A stretch of DNA of 21,620 nt, from positions 1 through 21,620 of the IMG/VR virus record IMGVR_UViG_3300029448_000515, one strand, 5' to 3'. The notes beneath the pieces are model-generated. The model had not been told where the DNA came from. It was given only the letters and a program-made list of their open reading frames with translations, and searched no databases. Below are positions 14,501-21,620 of this stretch, piece after piece; the stretch's first letter is position 1, and every line of letters begins with the position of its first letter. This stretch comes from a virus. The translations under genes and the position numbers were made by a program.

Positions 14501-15008
14501 ATAGTTTACCTATACCAAAACCCACTAGGTTTATAGGGTCTAGTACAGTGCTCCTAACATAATCTCCGATAGCTTCTGCTTTTTCTCCCCTAGTAGTTTC
14601 TTTACTAAATACTCCGGCCATGTTTTCAAACAAGGCATAAGCCTCGCCAACAGCAGCAAGCTGCTCTTCATCTTCACCCAGACTATTTAAAAAGGCCACT
14701 TCATTAATAGCTCTAGTAGAGTTACCCCCAGAGAAACCTCGCATATTATTTAAAAACTTATTGACAACTTCTTCTTTGCTGTAGTCCCTAAACTCATCTA
14801 CACCAAATCTTTTTTCCATATAACGTTCAATCGACCCAAAATACTTATCGTCAGTAAGGTCGTTTTGAGAATAGGACTCCGGTACAATCTCTTGAACAGG
14901 TAGTGGATCTGATCTAGGTAAAATAGAATCGTTAGACTGAAGATTTTTCTGTTCGTCTTCATCTTCAAAAGTACCCATAGCTCTTCTAAGATCGTTTAAA
15001 GTAGTCAT
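11550..15008 (-). CDS. Large internal virion protein (1152 aa)
   Basis: This is the last and longest gene of the late unit, in the position where T7 has gp16. The 1152-residue product begins MTTLNDLRRAMGTFEDEDEQ with an acidic N-terminus, then a long helical body and several hydrophobic stretches: about residues 286-308 (LNVGLAAVGTLIIGG), plus later ones around GIGLLVPFGRFFNNTLAF and GAVGLTTIFTLA. Such mixed hydrophobic regions fit proteins ejected with DNA that span the cell envelope. No transglycosylase domain is visible; that activity sits in a separate upstream gene. The start is one base after the preceding stop, with GGAAGA upstream. The function is inferred from position and size. Confidence 0.7.
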   Translation of the reverse strand: MTTLNDLRRAMGTFEDEDEQKNLQSNDSILPRSDPLPVQEIVPESYSQNDLTDDKYFGSIERYMEKRFGVDEFRDYSKEEVVNKFLNNMRGFSGGNSTRAINEVAFLNSLGEDEEQLAAVGEAYALFENMAGVFSKETTRGEKAEAIGDYVRSTVLDPINLVGFGIGKLFTASGSKVGAKIAQRTALKAYKKALRRGATKKAAVKESNLVWKNTFNQVAKDNAVKLAAKREAIEKAPDTIRGRLTSGVAKEVSANMAVEGAVNIGSAYAYEKGLVRTGVQEEVSKLNVGLAAVGTLIIGGIRLAPIALRSNKNVLVKPSIDVKEPESLDLSEAVSSISYASKLKEKAAKAEELQDLDTDFFISMLLGDSDNGVKGLAEIMVEQGYAYIKRTPEDSVSNFVADVIKKSDPQNAAKFIEDFKNNTGITMVKLTDKVSGKTSKQEIDIESFSNIFAKKISDQGRLLNAVSQVQKKLSLDDDTVKNMTVSDTAAALLGVGEYSPVKTKEVKSWFGKVNQGVVDVQKRIIRLLVTSPSTSYLNMVGYGSAAGINTVTDAGMALTYLGQSGLYKVLGKNKEASESLRIFRQLKNAQGQRLKNLLDTNMTYDAYMSIAEKDPKALEKLTQVMAGGVDVEDAIKKMGVDPEATIIGMRADQGIELLQKINFVVGQDVLTKSQEFVYQLDKGLRVGYDKSWNEFFNHEGAAKAMTSKQYQDIVAKAVYETQKATFAVSYKDAGFVPKIIEEARDVAGIGLLVPFGRFFNNTLAFTADSTGLTFATKLLGAKSISPRSTRELGVRGAVGLTTIFTLAQNETLNRELGLSWDERIDPETGGVKSEKYNFPLSHFKALGRFFSYQLDDMQMPQEELTQILEILGPGQITRQLNQITDGLGDMTMTAITEFGTPKGERALKDLVKPIQAVTSQAVSGATRFLDPINSAVGLARGSDFKMVNRKIGSETLNNSLRYMDQIIAVVSGKDISEEQFTGATGKIKSDASKQVGYREVTMTDTKKVLSMVGRPTYLANLKTKDPSADNRYNQIFHDIIEHMSSDLLRYKAFREGDPKKQINKLKLRQKLVKDLFKDAKDVTITLMERGVKDLGDMQLAKLIDIGSKYKWEDIDGAIEEVAQGTEFKDLTLKQLDLIQGYLDYEKMRLERF

Positions 15009-15009
15009 A

Positions 15010-15954
15010 CTATCTTCCCAGTACTAAATCTGCGGAACCAAATCCATATTCCCTATCAAATTCTATTTTGGCTTGAGGTAATTCTGGAGAATCTGTCATG
15101 GCCAATAAAGCATCCTTAGCTGAAGAGGGTATTTTATAAGGTGAAAGATTTGGTGCAAGGGTTGGAAACAAAGAAGCAGATCCAGGTGCACTAAGTAAAA
15201 ACTCCGATACATAACCCCCAAGCATACTTCTTAGTGTGTCTTTATCACCACTTTTGTGTTTACTAATTGCTGACTCTATTTCTGCAGCGGTGTAGAGATC
15301 AGTTTCATCTATATTACTAAGTATATTATTAGCATACGCTATGATCTTATCATCAAAAAGTTCAGCTTGAAGTTCAGCATCAAATTCTGCAGTAAAACCT
15401 GGAGCTATATCTGGATAAACGGTTGGCATAACTGAAGAAGGTAAAGCACTAACCCTACCCATAATTTCACCAAAGAAAGTATCATCTAAAAGATCATCAC
15501 TCATACCTGTAGCTATCTTATAAAGATCTCTACCTTCTTTGTATGGACCTAAGAAACTTTCATCTCCATAACCTTCAGCAACAATCTGAATGTTTTCAAA
15601 TATATCCTCACCAGTGAGAGTAACACCTAAATTGTCTTCTCTGGCCTGAATTGCATCTACAACTGTTTTTGCTACCCCTGGTGTGTGCATCATTTTAGCT
15701 AAGTAGTCGTTAGCACCTTCCACGTTACCTAACTTATTTTTTAGAAAAGATATAGAAGCAGAGTCAGCAGCTAAAGGTGCACCTCTACCATCCAAGTAGT
15801 CTAGTACAGACTTAGATCTACGAAGCAAACGGTTTTCATTAAACTCATTGTCAAGTCTTTCCTGAGCTTTTCTTTTAAACTCACGATCTTCTTCACGCTC
15901 TCTTCGTTCTTCTACTGCTTGTACTCCACCAAGAATACCTGTCCACATACCCAT
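15010..15954 (-). CDS. Probable virion or internal core protein (314 aa)
   Basis: The product begins MGMWTGILGGVQAVEERRER, then has a charged predicted coiled coil (about residues 14-50) and a longer, Leu-rich acidic body with FLGPYKEGRDLYKIATGMSD and YVSEFLLSAPGSASLFPTLA. I do not recognise it by name. It overlaps the stop of the preceding gene (TAATG) with GAGGAG about 8 bases upstream, and ends one base before the large protein, so it is co-translated with the internal-protein set. T7 has gp14 and gp15 in comparable places, but I see no specific match. Confidence 0.65.
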   Translation of the reverse strand: MGMWTGILGGVQAVEERREREEDREFKRKAQERLDNEFNENRLLRRSKSVLDYLDGRGAPLAADSASISFLKNKLGNVEGANDYLAKMMHTPGVAKTVVDAIQAREDNLGVTLTGEDIFENIQIVAEGYGDESFLGPYKEGRDLYKIATGMSDDLLDDTFFGEIMGRVSALPSSVMPTVYPDIAPGFTAEFDAELQAELFDDKIIAYANNILSNIDETDLYTAAEIESAISKHKSGDKDTLRSMLGGYVSEFLLSAPGSASLFPTLAPNLSPYKIPSSAKDALLAMTDSPELPQAKIEFDREYGFGSADLVLGR

Positions 15955-16475
15955 TACATATCTCCTCGTGACATAAGACCCTTAGGCATTTCTTTTGGTT
16001 GTTCTTTTGCGACCTCTTCTTGAGGTACTTCTTCCATAGATTCTTCAGGTATATCTACTTCACCCTCTTCTTCAAACTGATCAAGAATCTTACGAGCTTC
16101 TCTTTCCCTAATACCCTTATTAGTTTCTTCACGATTAAATTTATTATTTGTCTCTAGGCCTTCATCATACTCTAGTCCCGCTGCCTCTGCAGTTCCTACA
16201 ATATATTCATGAATTATAGGTCCAATAATCATAGACACATCTATACTGTGCCTACCATTAGCAACTGCACCACGAAGAATACCCTCTGTCATAGTCTTAA
16301 TATCAAGACCTAGATCAATTAATCCCAATACCGATTTTGTTCTTTCAGGTTCTTGTAACCTTTCAAGATGAAATATTAAAGATTCTTCTGGAGTAGAAAA
16401 CTGGGGAGGGTTTTCCCAAGCATAATTTTTAGGCTCTGCAGTTAGAGATTGTCCAGGTATAGGTGCATTAAACAT
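15954..16475 (-). CDS. Conserved marine-phage assembly protein (173 aa)
   Basis: The start MFNAPIPGQSLTAEPKNYAW followed by a segment including DIKTMTEGILRGAVANG and IDVSMIIGPIIHEYI is one I associate with a protein common in marine phages, usually beside structural genes. The C-terminal third (about 118-167) is acidic and Pro/Glu-rich and likely disordered. It is coupled to both neighbours by TAATG overlaps. A GGAGG ribosome binding site is at 16483-16487. Its place between a transglycosylase and internal proteins points to a virion assembly or ejection role; no enzyme motif is seen. Confidence 0.72.
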   Translation of the reverse strand: MFNAPIPGQSLTAEPKNYAWENPPQFSTPEESLIFHLERLQEPERTKSVLGLIDLGLDIKTMTEGILRGAVANGRHSIDVSMIIGPIIHEYIVGTAEAAGLEYDEGLETNNKFNREETNKGIREREARKILDQFEEEGEVDIPEESMEEVPQEEVAKEQPKEMPKGLMSRGDM

Positions 16476-17230
16476 TAATTATCCTCCATATTTTTCCAGT
16501 TAAATATAGGTTTAGCATCTTCTAATCCCTGTCTTGGTTTAACTCCTGCAGCTTTACTTCCATACCAAGGAGACCAACCTTGTTCTGCAGCTTTATCTAA
16601 AGCAAATTGTATCTGTGTAGTGAGTCCACTTACAGTATTGTCTGAGATAAGCTTTCTACCTGTTTTAGATTCATATTCATTCCCAAGACCGCCACCAATG
16701 TACAGCTGGCTTACACCAAAAGAAGCTTCTCGTCCACCTAGAGACCCTTTGCCAGCTCTTTTTACTTGAGACTGATAAGTGTTAGACTTAAGGCCTTCTT
16801 CGTTAAAGACAGCAACAGCTATGTCGGGGTCCATATTACGTAGCTTAGCTTCAGCCCTAACAATCTTTTCAAGGCTAACTTGATCTAAAGCCATTTCACC
16901 TGTAGACGGAGTGGTTTCTCCAAGCTCTTCCATAGACATATTTTTTTCTTCTGGGGTCATATCTAAACCAGTAGTTTTATCCGCAGTCATGTTTTGTATT
17001 TGTTCAGCAAGCGTTCTATTATTTGCATATAATTTATTGTAGGTAGAGGTCATAATATCCTCTTTAGGTTCTTGAGTCTTTAGTTTTCTTTGTGGGACAA
17101 GACTACTTCCAGATAACAGTTTAGCGTCTTCATCCCCAAGGACTCGACTTTTTCTTGGTTTATCTAAACCCTTTTCCCTAAACCTTATTTCAGCCTGTTC
17201 TCTTGCTGTTAGTAATATCTTTTCGTACAT
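16475..17230 (-). CDS. Virion lytic transglycosylase-like protein (251 aa)
   Basis: An SLT-like domain that would cut cell-wall glycan during DNA entry. From the chosen Met, residues 119-140 (VSLEKIVRAEAKLRN) open the domain; AVAVFNEEGLKS carries the catalytic Glu candidates E144 and E145; GGREASFGVSQLYIGGGLGN (165-184) matches the substrate-groove motif; GWSPWYGSKAAG (218-229) closes it. About 115 N-terminal residues are polar. The start at 17230 is preferred over an in-frame ATG at 17278 because the latter lies inside the upstream gene without a ribosome site, whereas ACGGGGT precedes 17230. The next gene overlaps the stop (TAATG). A virion role follows from context; a lysis enzyme is the alternative. 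Confidence 0.78.
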   Translation of the reverse strand: MYEKILLTAREQAEIRFREKGLDKPRKSRVLGDEDAKLLSGSSLVPQRKLKTQEPKEDIMTSTYNKLYANNRTLAEQIQNMTADKTTGLDMTPEEKNMSMEELGETTPSTGEMALDQVSLEKIVRAEAKLRNMDPDIAVAVFNEEGLKSNTYQSQVKRAGKGSLGGREASFGVSQLYIGGGLGNEYESKTGRKLISDNTVSGLTTQIQFALDKAAEQGWSPWYGSKAAGVKPRQGLEDAKPIFNWKNMEDN

Positions 17231-17244
17231 ATTATTTACCCCGT

Positions 17245-19911
17245 TTAACCTATTAGAACTTGGGTCAAGAGATTCCATTTGGCAGACTCTTCTTGATCAT
17301 CTCTAGCTTCTTGATACTCATCATATTTTTTATCTGCAAGTACAATATCTAAAGCTCTGTCCTTATCTGACTCACTCGACTTATAAGCATAATCCATAAG
17401 ATCACGCTCACGTTGCCATACTTGATCTACAGTAGAGTTAGTAAAAGCATTAGCAGCCGCAGCATCTGCAGCATTAGCTTCATTCTGAGCAGCTGTATTT
17501 AATGTAGTTACATTCTGTTTCCACTGTGCATTAGCCTGTGCTACGACAAGCGCATTAGTGGCATTAAACTGATTACGTTGTTCTTTTACCTGAGCATTAA
17601 ACTTAGCAGCAGCATTCTTTTCACCAGCGTTAAATTGATTAACAGCATTTTTTTGAGCCGCATTAAACTGTTCAGTTTGACTTTTAAGGCTTGCCATAAA
17701 CTGGTTAGTTTGATTTTCAGAGGAAGCATTAAATTGTTTAGCAGCATTTTCTGCAGCAGTGTCTGAAAGAATAGCTTGCTGAGTAGCTTGAGCTTTAAAC
17801 ATAGCAGTCTGTTGCTCATTACTTAGATTAGTTAAATCCATTTGCAAGAACGCTCTGGCATTTTCAACAGCCGCTTGTTGACGGTTGCTAAGATTAGCCA
17901 TATCCATACCTGCAGTCTTTGCCGCATTTTGTAATGTAGCTGCCTGTGCAGAGCTAAGTTCAGCAAGACCAATGGTCTGCATCAAAGATGAGTTATGCAA
18001 CTGAGTTTGTTGTTCAGCACTAAATGTAATATTAGATGCTTCAGAGAAACGTGCAGCATTACTAATTGCTACTTGTTGTTCGTTACTCAACACTTGTCCT
18101 TGCAATGATGCACCTAGATTAGCATTAGTAATGTAAGCTTGTGACTTACTACTAAGGTTAGCAAGGTTAGTCTGTAATTGTGATGAATTGTTTTGCAGTG
18201 CAGTCTGTTGTTTGTTGCTCAAGTTAAGGTTAGCTACTTCAGCAAAACGTGCAGCAATTGCTAGGTTAGACTGTTGTTGATTAGATAAGTTCTGACCTTG
18301 TAATGCAGACTTAATCTGAGCATTGGCAATAACTGTACTTTGCATGTTAGATAAGTTTTGTGATTGCAATGCAAATGCATTAGAACTATTTGCTAAAGCA
18401 GTCTGTTGCTCATTAGATAGATTCTGTAACTGTAACCCTTGTTGTGCAGCAGCATTAGTCAATGCGGTTTGCTGACGATTATTTAGGTTAGCCATGTTCA
18501 TACTAGCAAACGTAGCTGCGTCTTGCTGTGCAATGGGTAGTGCAGATTCCATAGCAGCCTGTAGGATAGCTGCACCTGCCATAGAGGATGCACCCAGACC
18601 CCGTGAGGCCATAGCTGCGTTAGCTGCACGAATAGCACCAGCAGCCCATGCAGGGGTACCATCATCAAAGTCTTTCATTAACTGTGATAGCTGACCTTCA
18701 ACTGTGTCTAGTGCACCTACATCGCCTTGCATAGCAAGAGCAAGTGTACCATCATCTACAGTAAACTTTTCTAGCTTTACAGCAACTGCAGTGGCATCAT
18801 CAGTCAAGCCATCCATTGTCATAGCCTGAGCTTGTGCCATCTGATCTTCTGCAATCTGTGCGGGTGGTGGTAACTCTTCAGGCTGAACTATTGCAGTTTC
18901 AGCTACAGCTTTTTCAAGGGTTTCTGACTCAGCTACTTCTGCTTTTACAGCCTCAAGATTTTTACCTTTAGCTTCTGCAAGTTGATCTTTTGTTACCTGT
19001 AGTTTTGGGTCTTCGGCTACAAGCTTAAGACGATCCGCATCAAATTTTTGTGCTTCTGCCATTGCTTCGGGAGATAGTTCACCTTCTGCTGCAGTAATTT
19101 GAGCTTTATCTGAGACTGTACCTTTAGCTGCTTTTACGCCGCCAACTTTAAATTTACCTTGGGGTTTTCCTTTTACAAAACCTTCTGGTGCAGTATAACC
19201 ACCAGTATTAACTGTAACTACTTCACCTGTAGTAGGGTTATGAAAAGTTTCAAGAGCTTGAGTAACAAAGGTACCTCCAGGAGGTGGCAAAAAACCTGCT
19301 TCTGCAGCGCTTACTTGTTTATAGTCTCTCTCAACACCCTCTAAAGCTTCTTGAACCCCTTGTTGTGAAGTAGAGGTTGTGACTTTACTAGTAGTGATAT
19401 CTTTAGGTGTAGCAGCAGTTTCAGCTGTAATAGTTTCAGCAGTTATTTTTGGTATAGCTCCAGTGATTTGACCTGTACCTGCAGCTAAAGTTGTACCTGC
19501 AGTATTAGGGTCTATAGTGTCTACATCGGGTGAAGTAACTAAAGAAGTAGGATCTGCTATTGCAGATTGAGCAAGCTCTTGTGTACTCTTTAGATTGTAA
19601 TCCTTATATGCTTTAACCCTATCTTGATAAGCTTTTAAGTCTGCTTTATACTGATCAAAAGCAGCTTTCTTGGCGTCATACTCAGCCTTATCATCACCCT
19701 CTTTAAATTCACCAGGGTCTTGAACAGGAGTTGGAGCAGATCCAGGAGCCTCAGGCATACCTCCAGCTTGAAAGCCTACAACACCACCTCGATTAAGTTT
19801 TTTTAACTCTTGAGCATTACGCATAATGTTTTGTAACTGAGATGTAGCGAGCTTACCTTCTTCAGCCATTTTACGTAGAGTTTCTTTTTGTGCCGTACTA
19901 AATCTTGCCAT
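17245..19911 (-). CDS. Large repeat-containing structural protein (888 aa)
   Basis: A long virion-type protein with distinct parts. Residues 1-45 are basic and helical and end in RGGVVGFQAGGMPE, a motif I recall in other marine-phage structural proteins. Residues 50-470 are Ala/Thr/Pro/Gln-rich and low in complexity. Residues 475-716 are eleven 22-residue repeats with a NLSNxQQxA core, residues 723-799 are seven 11-residue repeats with a xQFNA core, and the end (about 820-888) is charged. The repeats predict extended helices, fitting an internal core or tail spindle. No catalytic motif is seen. Stop of the upstream gene is 5 bases before its ATG. Comparable repeated proteins occur in cyanophages and pelagiphages; the exact function is not established here. 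Confidence 0.72.
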   Translation of the reverse strand: MARFSTAQKETLRKMAEEGKLATSQLQNIMRNAQELKKLNRGGVVGFQAGGMPEAPGSAPTPVQDPGEFKEGDDKAEYDAKKAAFDQYKADLKAYQDRVKAYKDYNLKSTQELAQSAIADPTSLVTSPDVDTIDPNTAGTTLAAGTGQITGAIPKITAETITAETAATPKDITTSKVTTSTSQQGVQEALEGVERDYKQVSAAEAGFLPPPGGTFVTQALETFHNPTTGEVVTVNTGGYTAPEGFVKGKPQGKFKVGGVKAAKGTVSDKAQITAAEGELSPEAMAEAQKFDADRLKLVAEDPKLQVTKDQLAEAKGKNLEAVKAEVAESETLEKAVAETAIVQPEELPPPAQIAEDQMAQAQAMTMDGLTDDATAVAVKLEKFTVDDGTLALAMQGDVGALDTVEGQLSQLMKDFDDGTPAWAAGAIRAANAAMASRGLGASSMAGAAILQAAMESALPIAQQDAATFASMNMANLNNRQQTALTNAAAQQGLQLQNLSNEQQTALANSSNAFALQSQNLSNMQSTVIANAQIKSALQGQNLSNQQQSNLAIAARFAEVANLNLSNKQQTALQNNSSQLQTNLANLSSKSQAYITNANLGASLQGQVLSNEQQVAISNAARFSEASNITFSAEQQTQLHNSSLMQTIGLAELSSAQAATLQNAAKTAGMDMANLSNRQQAAVENARAFLQMDLTNLSNEQQTAMFKAQATQQAILSDTAAENAAKQFNASSENQTNQFMASLKSQTEQFNAAQKNAVNQFNAGEKNAAAKFNAQVKEQRNQFNATNALVVAQANAQWKQNVTTLNTAAQNEANAADAAAANAFTNSTVDQVWQRERDLMDYAYKSSESDKDRALDIVLADKKYDEYQEARDDQEESAKWNLLTQVLIG
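17515..17745 (-). repeat. Seven tandem 11-residue repeats (33 bp units)
   Basis: Residues 723-799 of the 888-residue protein fall into seven units of exactly 11 residues, such as AAKQFNASSEN, QTNQFMASLKS, QTEQFNAAQKN, AVNQFNAGEKN and AAAKFNAQVKE. A Phe or equivalent sits at the fifth position of almost every unit. This is a hendecad pattern, typical of straight or right-handed coiled coils. They follow the 22-residue block after a six-residue link. Confidence 0.85.
17764..18489 (-). repeat. Eleven tandem 22-residue repeats (66 bp units)
   Basis: Residues 475-716 of the 888-residue protein split into eleven units of exactly 22 residues without gaps. The core is N-L-S-N-x-Q-Q-x-A at the start of most units (for example NLSNEQQTALANSSNAFALQ); several central units diverge but keep the length. 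As 22 is twice 11, the block and the following 11-residue block have one shared periodicity. Confidence 0.9.
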
Positions 19912-19916
19912 ATTGT

Positions 19917-20384
19917 TTATCCATTTACTGCTTCGTTAAGACCCCAGATCATTACTGCTAAACCACCTACGAATATTACTACTCCTAGTCCTAGTGATAA
20001 GCCCCAGAACAATCTGTCTCTTTGCTTTGCTTGTAATTCTAACGCTTCTTTGTGCCTTTGTCTAGCCGCTGCTTGTTCTTTTACAACTAAATCCCACATA
20101 CCGGGAGGTCCATACAACTGACAAGCTGACCTTAACTCGTCCATGCACTCTTTATGTTTCATCTTAGCTTGTGCTATTGCAAAGCCTTCTTCTTCAGATG
20201 AACTCAGTCTACCTAGTGGGCCTTTATGTGCACCCTTTTCAGCTAACTGTATCTCACTATCTAGTTTTGCTAACTTACCAAAGTGAGGCAGTAAGTCTGA
20301 TACATCACTACCAGCTTTAATTGCAGAGCTAACTGCACCAGCTATTTTAGTAACTGCACCTGCTAAAGCTAATACTTCTATCAT
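19917..20384 (-). CDS. Conserved membrane-associated phage protein (155 aa)
   Basis: The N-terminus has a hydrophobic, Gly/Ala-rich stretch (LALAGAVTKIAGAVSSAIKAG), followed by LLPHFGKLAKL and KGPLGRLSSSEEEGFAIAQA, and the C-terminus has a clear transmembrane helix at about residues 126-148 (LFWGLSLGLGVVIFVGGLAVM). A long charged helix (about 100-123) lies before it. I recall this LPHFGKLAKL...HKGPLGRL pattern in marine podoviruses. Its place near the tail and lysis-like genes suggests envelope work (spanin-like or ejection), but no defined family function is known to me. Confidence 0.72.
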   Translation of the reverse strand: MIEVLALAGAVTKIAGAVSSAIKAGSDVSDLLPHFGKLAKLDSEIQLAEKGAHKGPLGRLSSSEEEGFAIAQAKMKHKECMDELRSACQLYGPPGMWDLVVKEQAAARQRHKEALELQAKQRDRLFWGLSLGLGVVIFVGGLAVMIWGLNEAVNG

Positions 20385-20395
20385 TGTGGCAAATC

Positions 20396-20662
20396 CTATT
20401 GGTCATTGTTCGCCATCTTTTCTACTGATGATCTTATTGCTTTTATGTTTTCGTCTATACGGGCAAGTGATACTGCTTGGTTATGTACAGATGTTTCTAG
20501 TCTACCTATACGTTCTTCTAATGCTATAATTTCTTCTGAATTATCTTCAATGTCAAACATCATCATAGAGACTGTCCATACAATAGCTGCACCCTGAACA
20601 ATTAACCCAAAGATTAATGTAATTGGTACAGACTTATTTAAGTGCCAGCTATCATCAGTCAT
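20396..20662 (-). CDS. Single-pass membrane protein, holin-like candidate (88 aa)
   Basis: The protein begins MTDDSWHLNKSVPITLIFGL, then a transmembrane segment at about residues 13-35 (PITLIFGLIVQGAAIVWTVSM), then a predicted coiled coil of about 40 residues (EEIIALEERIGRLETSVHNQ and on). N-terminal membrane helix plus coiled coil is common in small phage proteins beside lysis genes, some annotated as holins or spanin components. AAGGA lies 9 bases upstream of the ATG. No endolysin is next to it, so the lysis role is a guess. Confidence 0.65.
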   Translation of the reverse strand: MTDDSWHLNKSVPITLIFGLIVQGAAIVWTVSMMMFDIEDNSEEIIALEERIGRLETSVHNQAVSLARIDENIKAIRSSVEKMANNDQ

Positions 20663-20676
20663 TCTTTATGTCCTTG

Positions 20677-21620
20677 TTATGCTATTGCGTAGAAGATGTA
20701 GGTTTCGTTATTATCGTTTATACCTCCCATTTGAGTATTAACAATAAAGCCTGAACTATGTGGGTCTATAACATCAATGGCACCTAATTCATTTTGCGCC
20801 ACTGTACTTTGCAGTTGAAGATACGGGTCATTACCCGCAACAATACCTCTAGCTGAGTCAAACAAAAACCACGGTTGTGTTTGAGTTGCCGACTTAATTA
20901 AGACAAACCTTGCACCTGACGTAAAGCCACAGTCAATAGTCTGGCTTGAGTCATTCCCAGTGTAGCTCCCCACCTTAGATATGCCAGCTAGGGTTGCGAA
21001 TAGGTAGGCTATGTAGTTCAAATTAGAGCCGTTTACAGAATTTGAACCTGCCAATGAAAAGACTGAGCTAGTTGGAGCAGTACCATTCCAACGGGCTGTG
21101 TTTGAAGAGGAGTCGCTATTCAGCCTTCTACCAGCATTTGCACCTAAAGCACTGTGATAAACATACCAACTATCTGTAGAGTTTCTAACCTTAACCCACA
21201 TCATCTCTGGTGCGACACCAAGGTTATGGCTTACAGTACGCCCTGCTGTTGAGTTCCCCGTGTATGCAACGACATCAAAGTAGTTAGGCGCACGTTTCCA
21301 CATCCAAGCATAGTAATTTGCACCGGGATTGCCACCAGCATCAAGAAACCCTGTCATTTTGTCGTAGCCAACAGCAGTGGCGCTGCCGAAAGCTGCCGTT
21401 GTATCAAGCTCACCCTCAGTTAAACCCGTTAGGCGTGAAGAAACATATCCTGACGAACCCGAAGTGGACTTGTAAAATGCCATATCAATAGGAAAGCCAG
21501 AAGTAAAATAAGGCTCAGAAGAATTAACGGCATCAATAGTAAACACCTCAGTCGCACTTTCAGGCACTTTAGTACCACGGCGTATGGCTATGTAGATGTA
21601 GGTGCCATTATCACCTGCTC
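20677..21620 (-). CDS. Tail fibre or appendage protein, C-terminal part (5' end beyond window)
   Basis: The frame is open from the right edge; a GTG at 21567 is internal, as GTYIYIAIRRGTKVPESATE continues upstream of it without a stop. It ends with two similar domains of about 95-98 residues: FDVVAYTGN...YIAYLFA (21279-20995) and VGSYTGN...YIFYAIA (20973-20680). Both share YTGN, a VxI/VLIK strand with Trp (WYVYHS and WFLFDSA) and YIxYxxA at the end, and the edge segment GTYIYIAIRRG looks like the end of a third. Such repeated beta domains occur in marine phage fibres that bind cell surfaces. Receptor binding is inferred from this and its place. Confidence 0.78.
   Translation of the reverse strand, partial: AGDNGTYIYIAIRRGTKVPESATEVFTIDAVNSSEPYFTSGFPIDMAFYKSTSGSSGYVSSRLTGLTEGELDTTAAFGSATAVGYDKMTGFLDAGGNPGANYYAWMWKRAPNYFDVVAYTGNSTAGRTVSHNLGVAPEMMWVKVRNSTDSWYVYHSALGANAGRRLNSDSSSNTARWNGTAPTSSVFSLAGSNSVNGSNLNYIAYLFATLAGISKVGSYTGNDSSQTIDCGFTSGARFVLIKSATQTQPWFLFDSARGIVAGNDPYLQLQSTVAQNELGAIDVIDPHSSGFIVNTQMGGINDNNETYIFYAIA
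20680..21279 (-). repeat. Two tandem fibre domains of about 95-98 residues
   Basis: Aligned by eye, the two domains share the order YTGN, a Gly/Asn turn, hydrophobic-VK/IK strand with Trp, a Gly-Asn turn with L-rich strand, then a S/T-VF or GFIV strand and a closing YIxYxxA. Identity is low to moderate, so the copies are old. They sit at 21279-20995 and 20973-20680. A further closing segment, GTYIYIAI at 21607-21584, precedes them. Confidence 0.7.

Noticed and set aside
17231-17278. Upstream ATG at 17278 as start of the transglycosylase gene
   Set aside because: It lies inside the 888-residue gene without a ribosome site; 17230 has ACGGGGT upstream and lies just after the previous stop.
17578-17766. 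Frames on the plus strand and in other minus-strand frames within the repeat region
   Set aside because: They arise from the periodic codons of the repeat protein and have no start signals.
20677-21567. GTG at 21567 as the true start of the fibre protein
   Set aside because: The frame is open upstream to the window edge and encodes fibre-like sequence (GTYIYIAIRRG), so the gene is longer.
1-21620. T7-type RNA polymerase, tRNA genes, capsid, portal or terminase
   Set aside because: No open frame shows their motifs, and no tRNA cloverleaf was noticed by eye. They may lie outside the window.

Overview
The window looks like part of a tailed double-stranded DNA bacteriophage of the marine podovirus (T7-like) kind, probably infecting an alphaproteobacterium such as a roseobacter or SAR116/SAR11 relative. 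That reading rests on three things: a T7-type replication set (TOPRIM primase-helicase, family A polymerase, OB-fold-like SSB, exonuclease); a nucleotide set typical of marine phages (flavin-dependent ThyX, B12-dependent ribonucleotide reductase, MazG, DUF3310); and a block of long structural proteins with a lytic transglycosylase in the T7 internal-core position. The host assignment is an inference; no host gene, tRNA or rRNA is present.

Layout. Bases 1-11553 are a tightly packed plus-strand early/middle unit: the C-terminal half of a tyrosine recombinase, small conserved phage proteins, ThyX, five more small genes (three of them only 46-58 residues), primase-helicase, DNA polymerase, SSB, a G/C-stem hairpin with a pyrimidine-rich loop, a RecB/Cas4-like exonuclease, two small PD-(D/E)XK-like nucleases with a small gene between them, a small acidic protein, MazG, class II RNR, a small protein, DUF3310, a ribosome-modulation-factor-like protein and a last conserved small gene. 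Most neighbours overlap by ATGA or are a few bases apart.

Bases 11550-21620 are a minus-strand late unit read from right to left: the C-terminal part of a repeat-built tail fibre/appendage protein (cut by the window edge), a one-helix membrane protein (holin-like candidate), a conserved membrane-anchored protein, an 888-residue structural protein with striking 22- and 11-residue periodic repeats, a lytic transglycosylase, two assembly/internal proteins and an 1152-residue internal virion protein. Capsid, portal and terminase are not seen and are expected to the right.

The two units converge at 11550-11553, where one CTAG supplies both stop codons and also forms part of the stem of a predicted intrinsic terminator.

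How it fits together. The early unit would supply dNTPs (RNR, ThyX, MazG, DUF3310), copy and recombine DNA, and perhaps act on ribosomes (RMF-like). The late unit would build the tail appendage and the ejectable core that carries DNA through the cell wall. The integrase suggests ability to integrate, while the replication genes look like those of a lytic podovirus. No T7-type RNA polymerase gene lies in this window.
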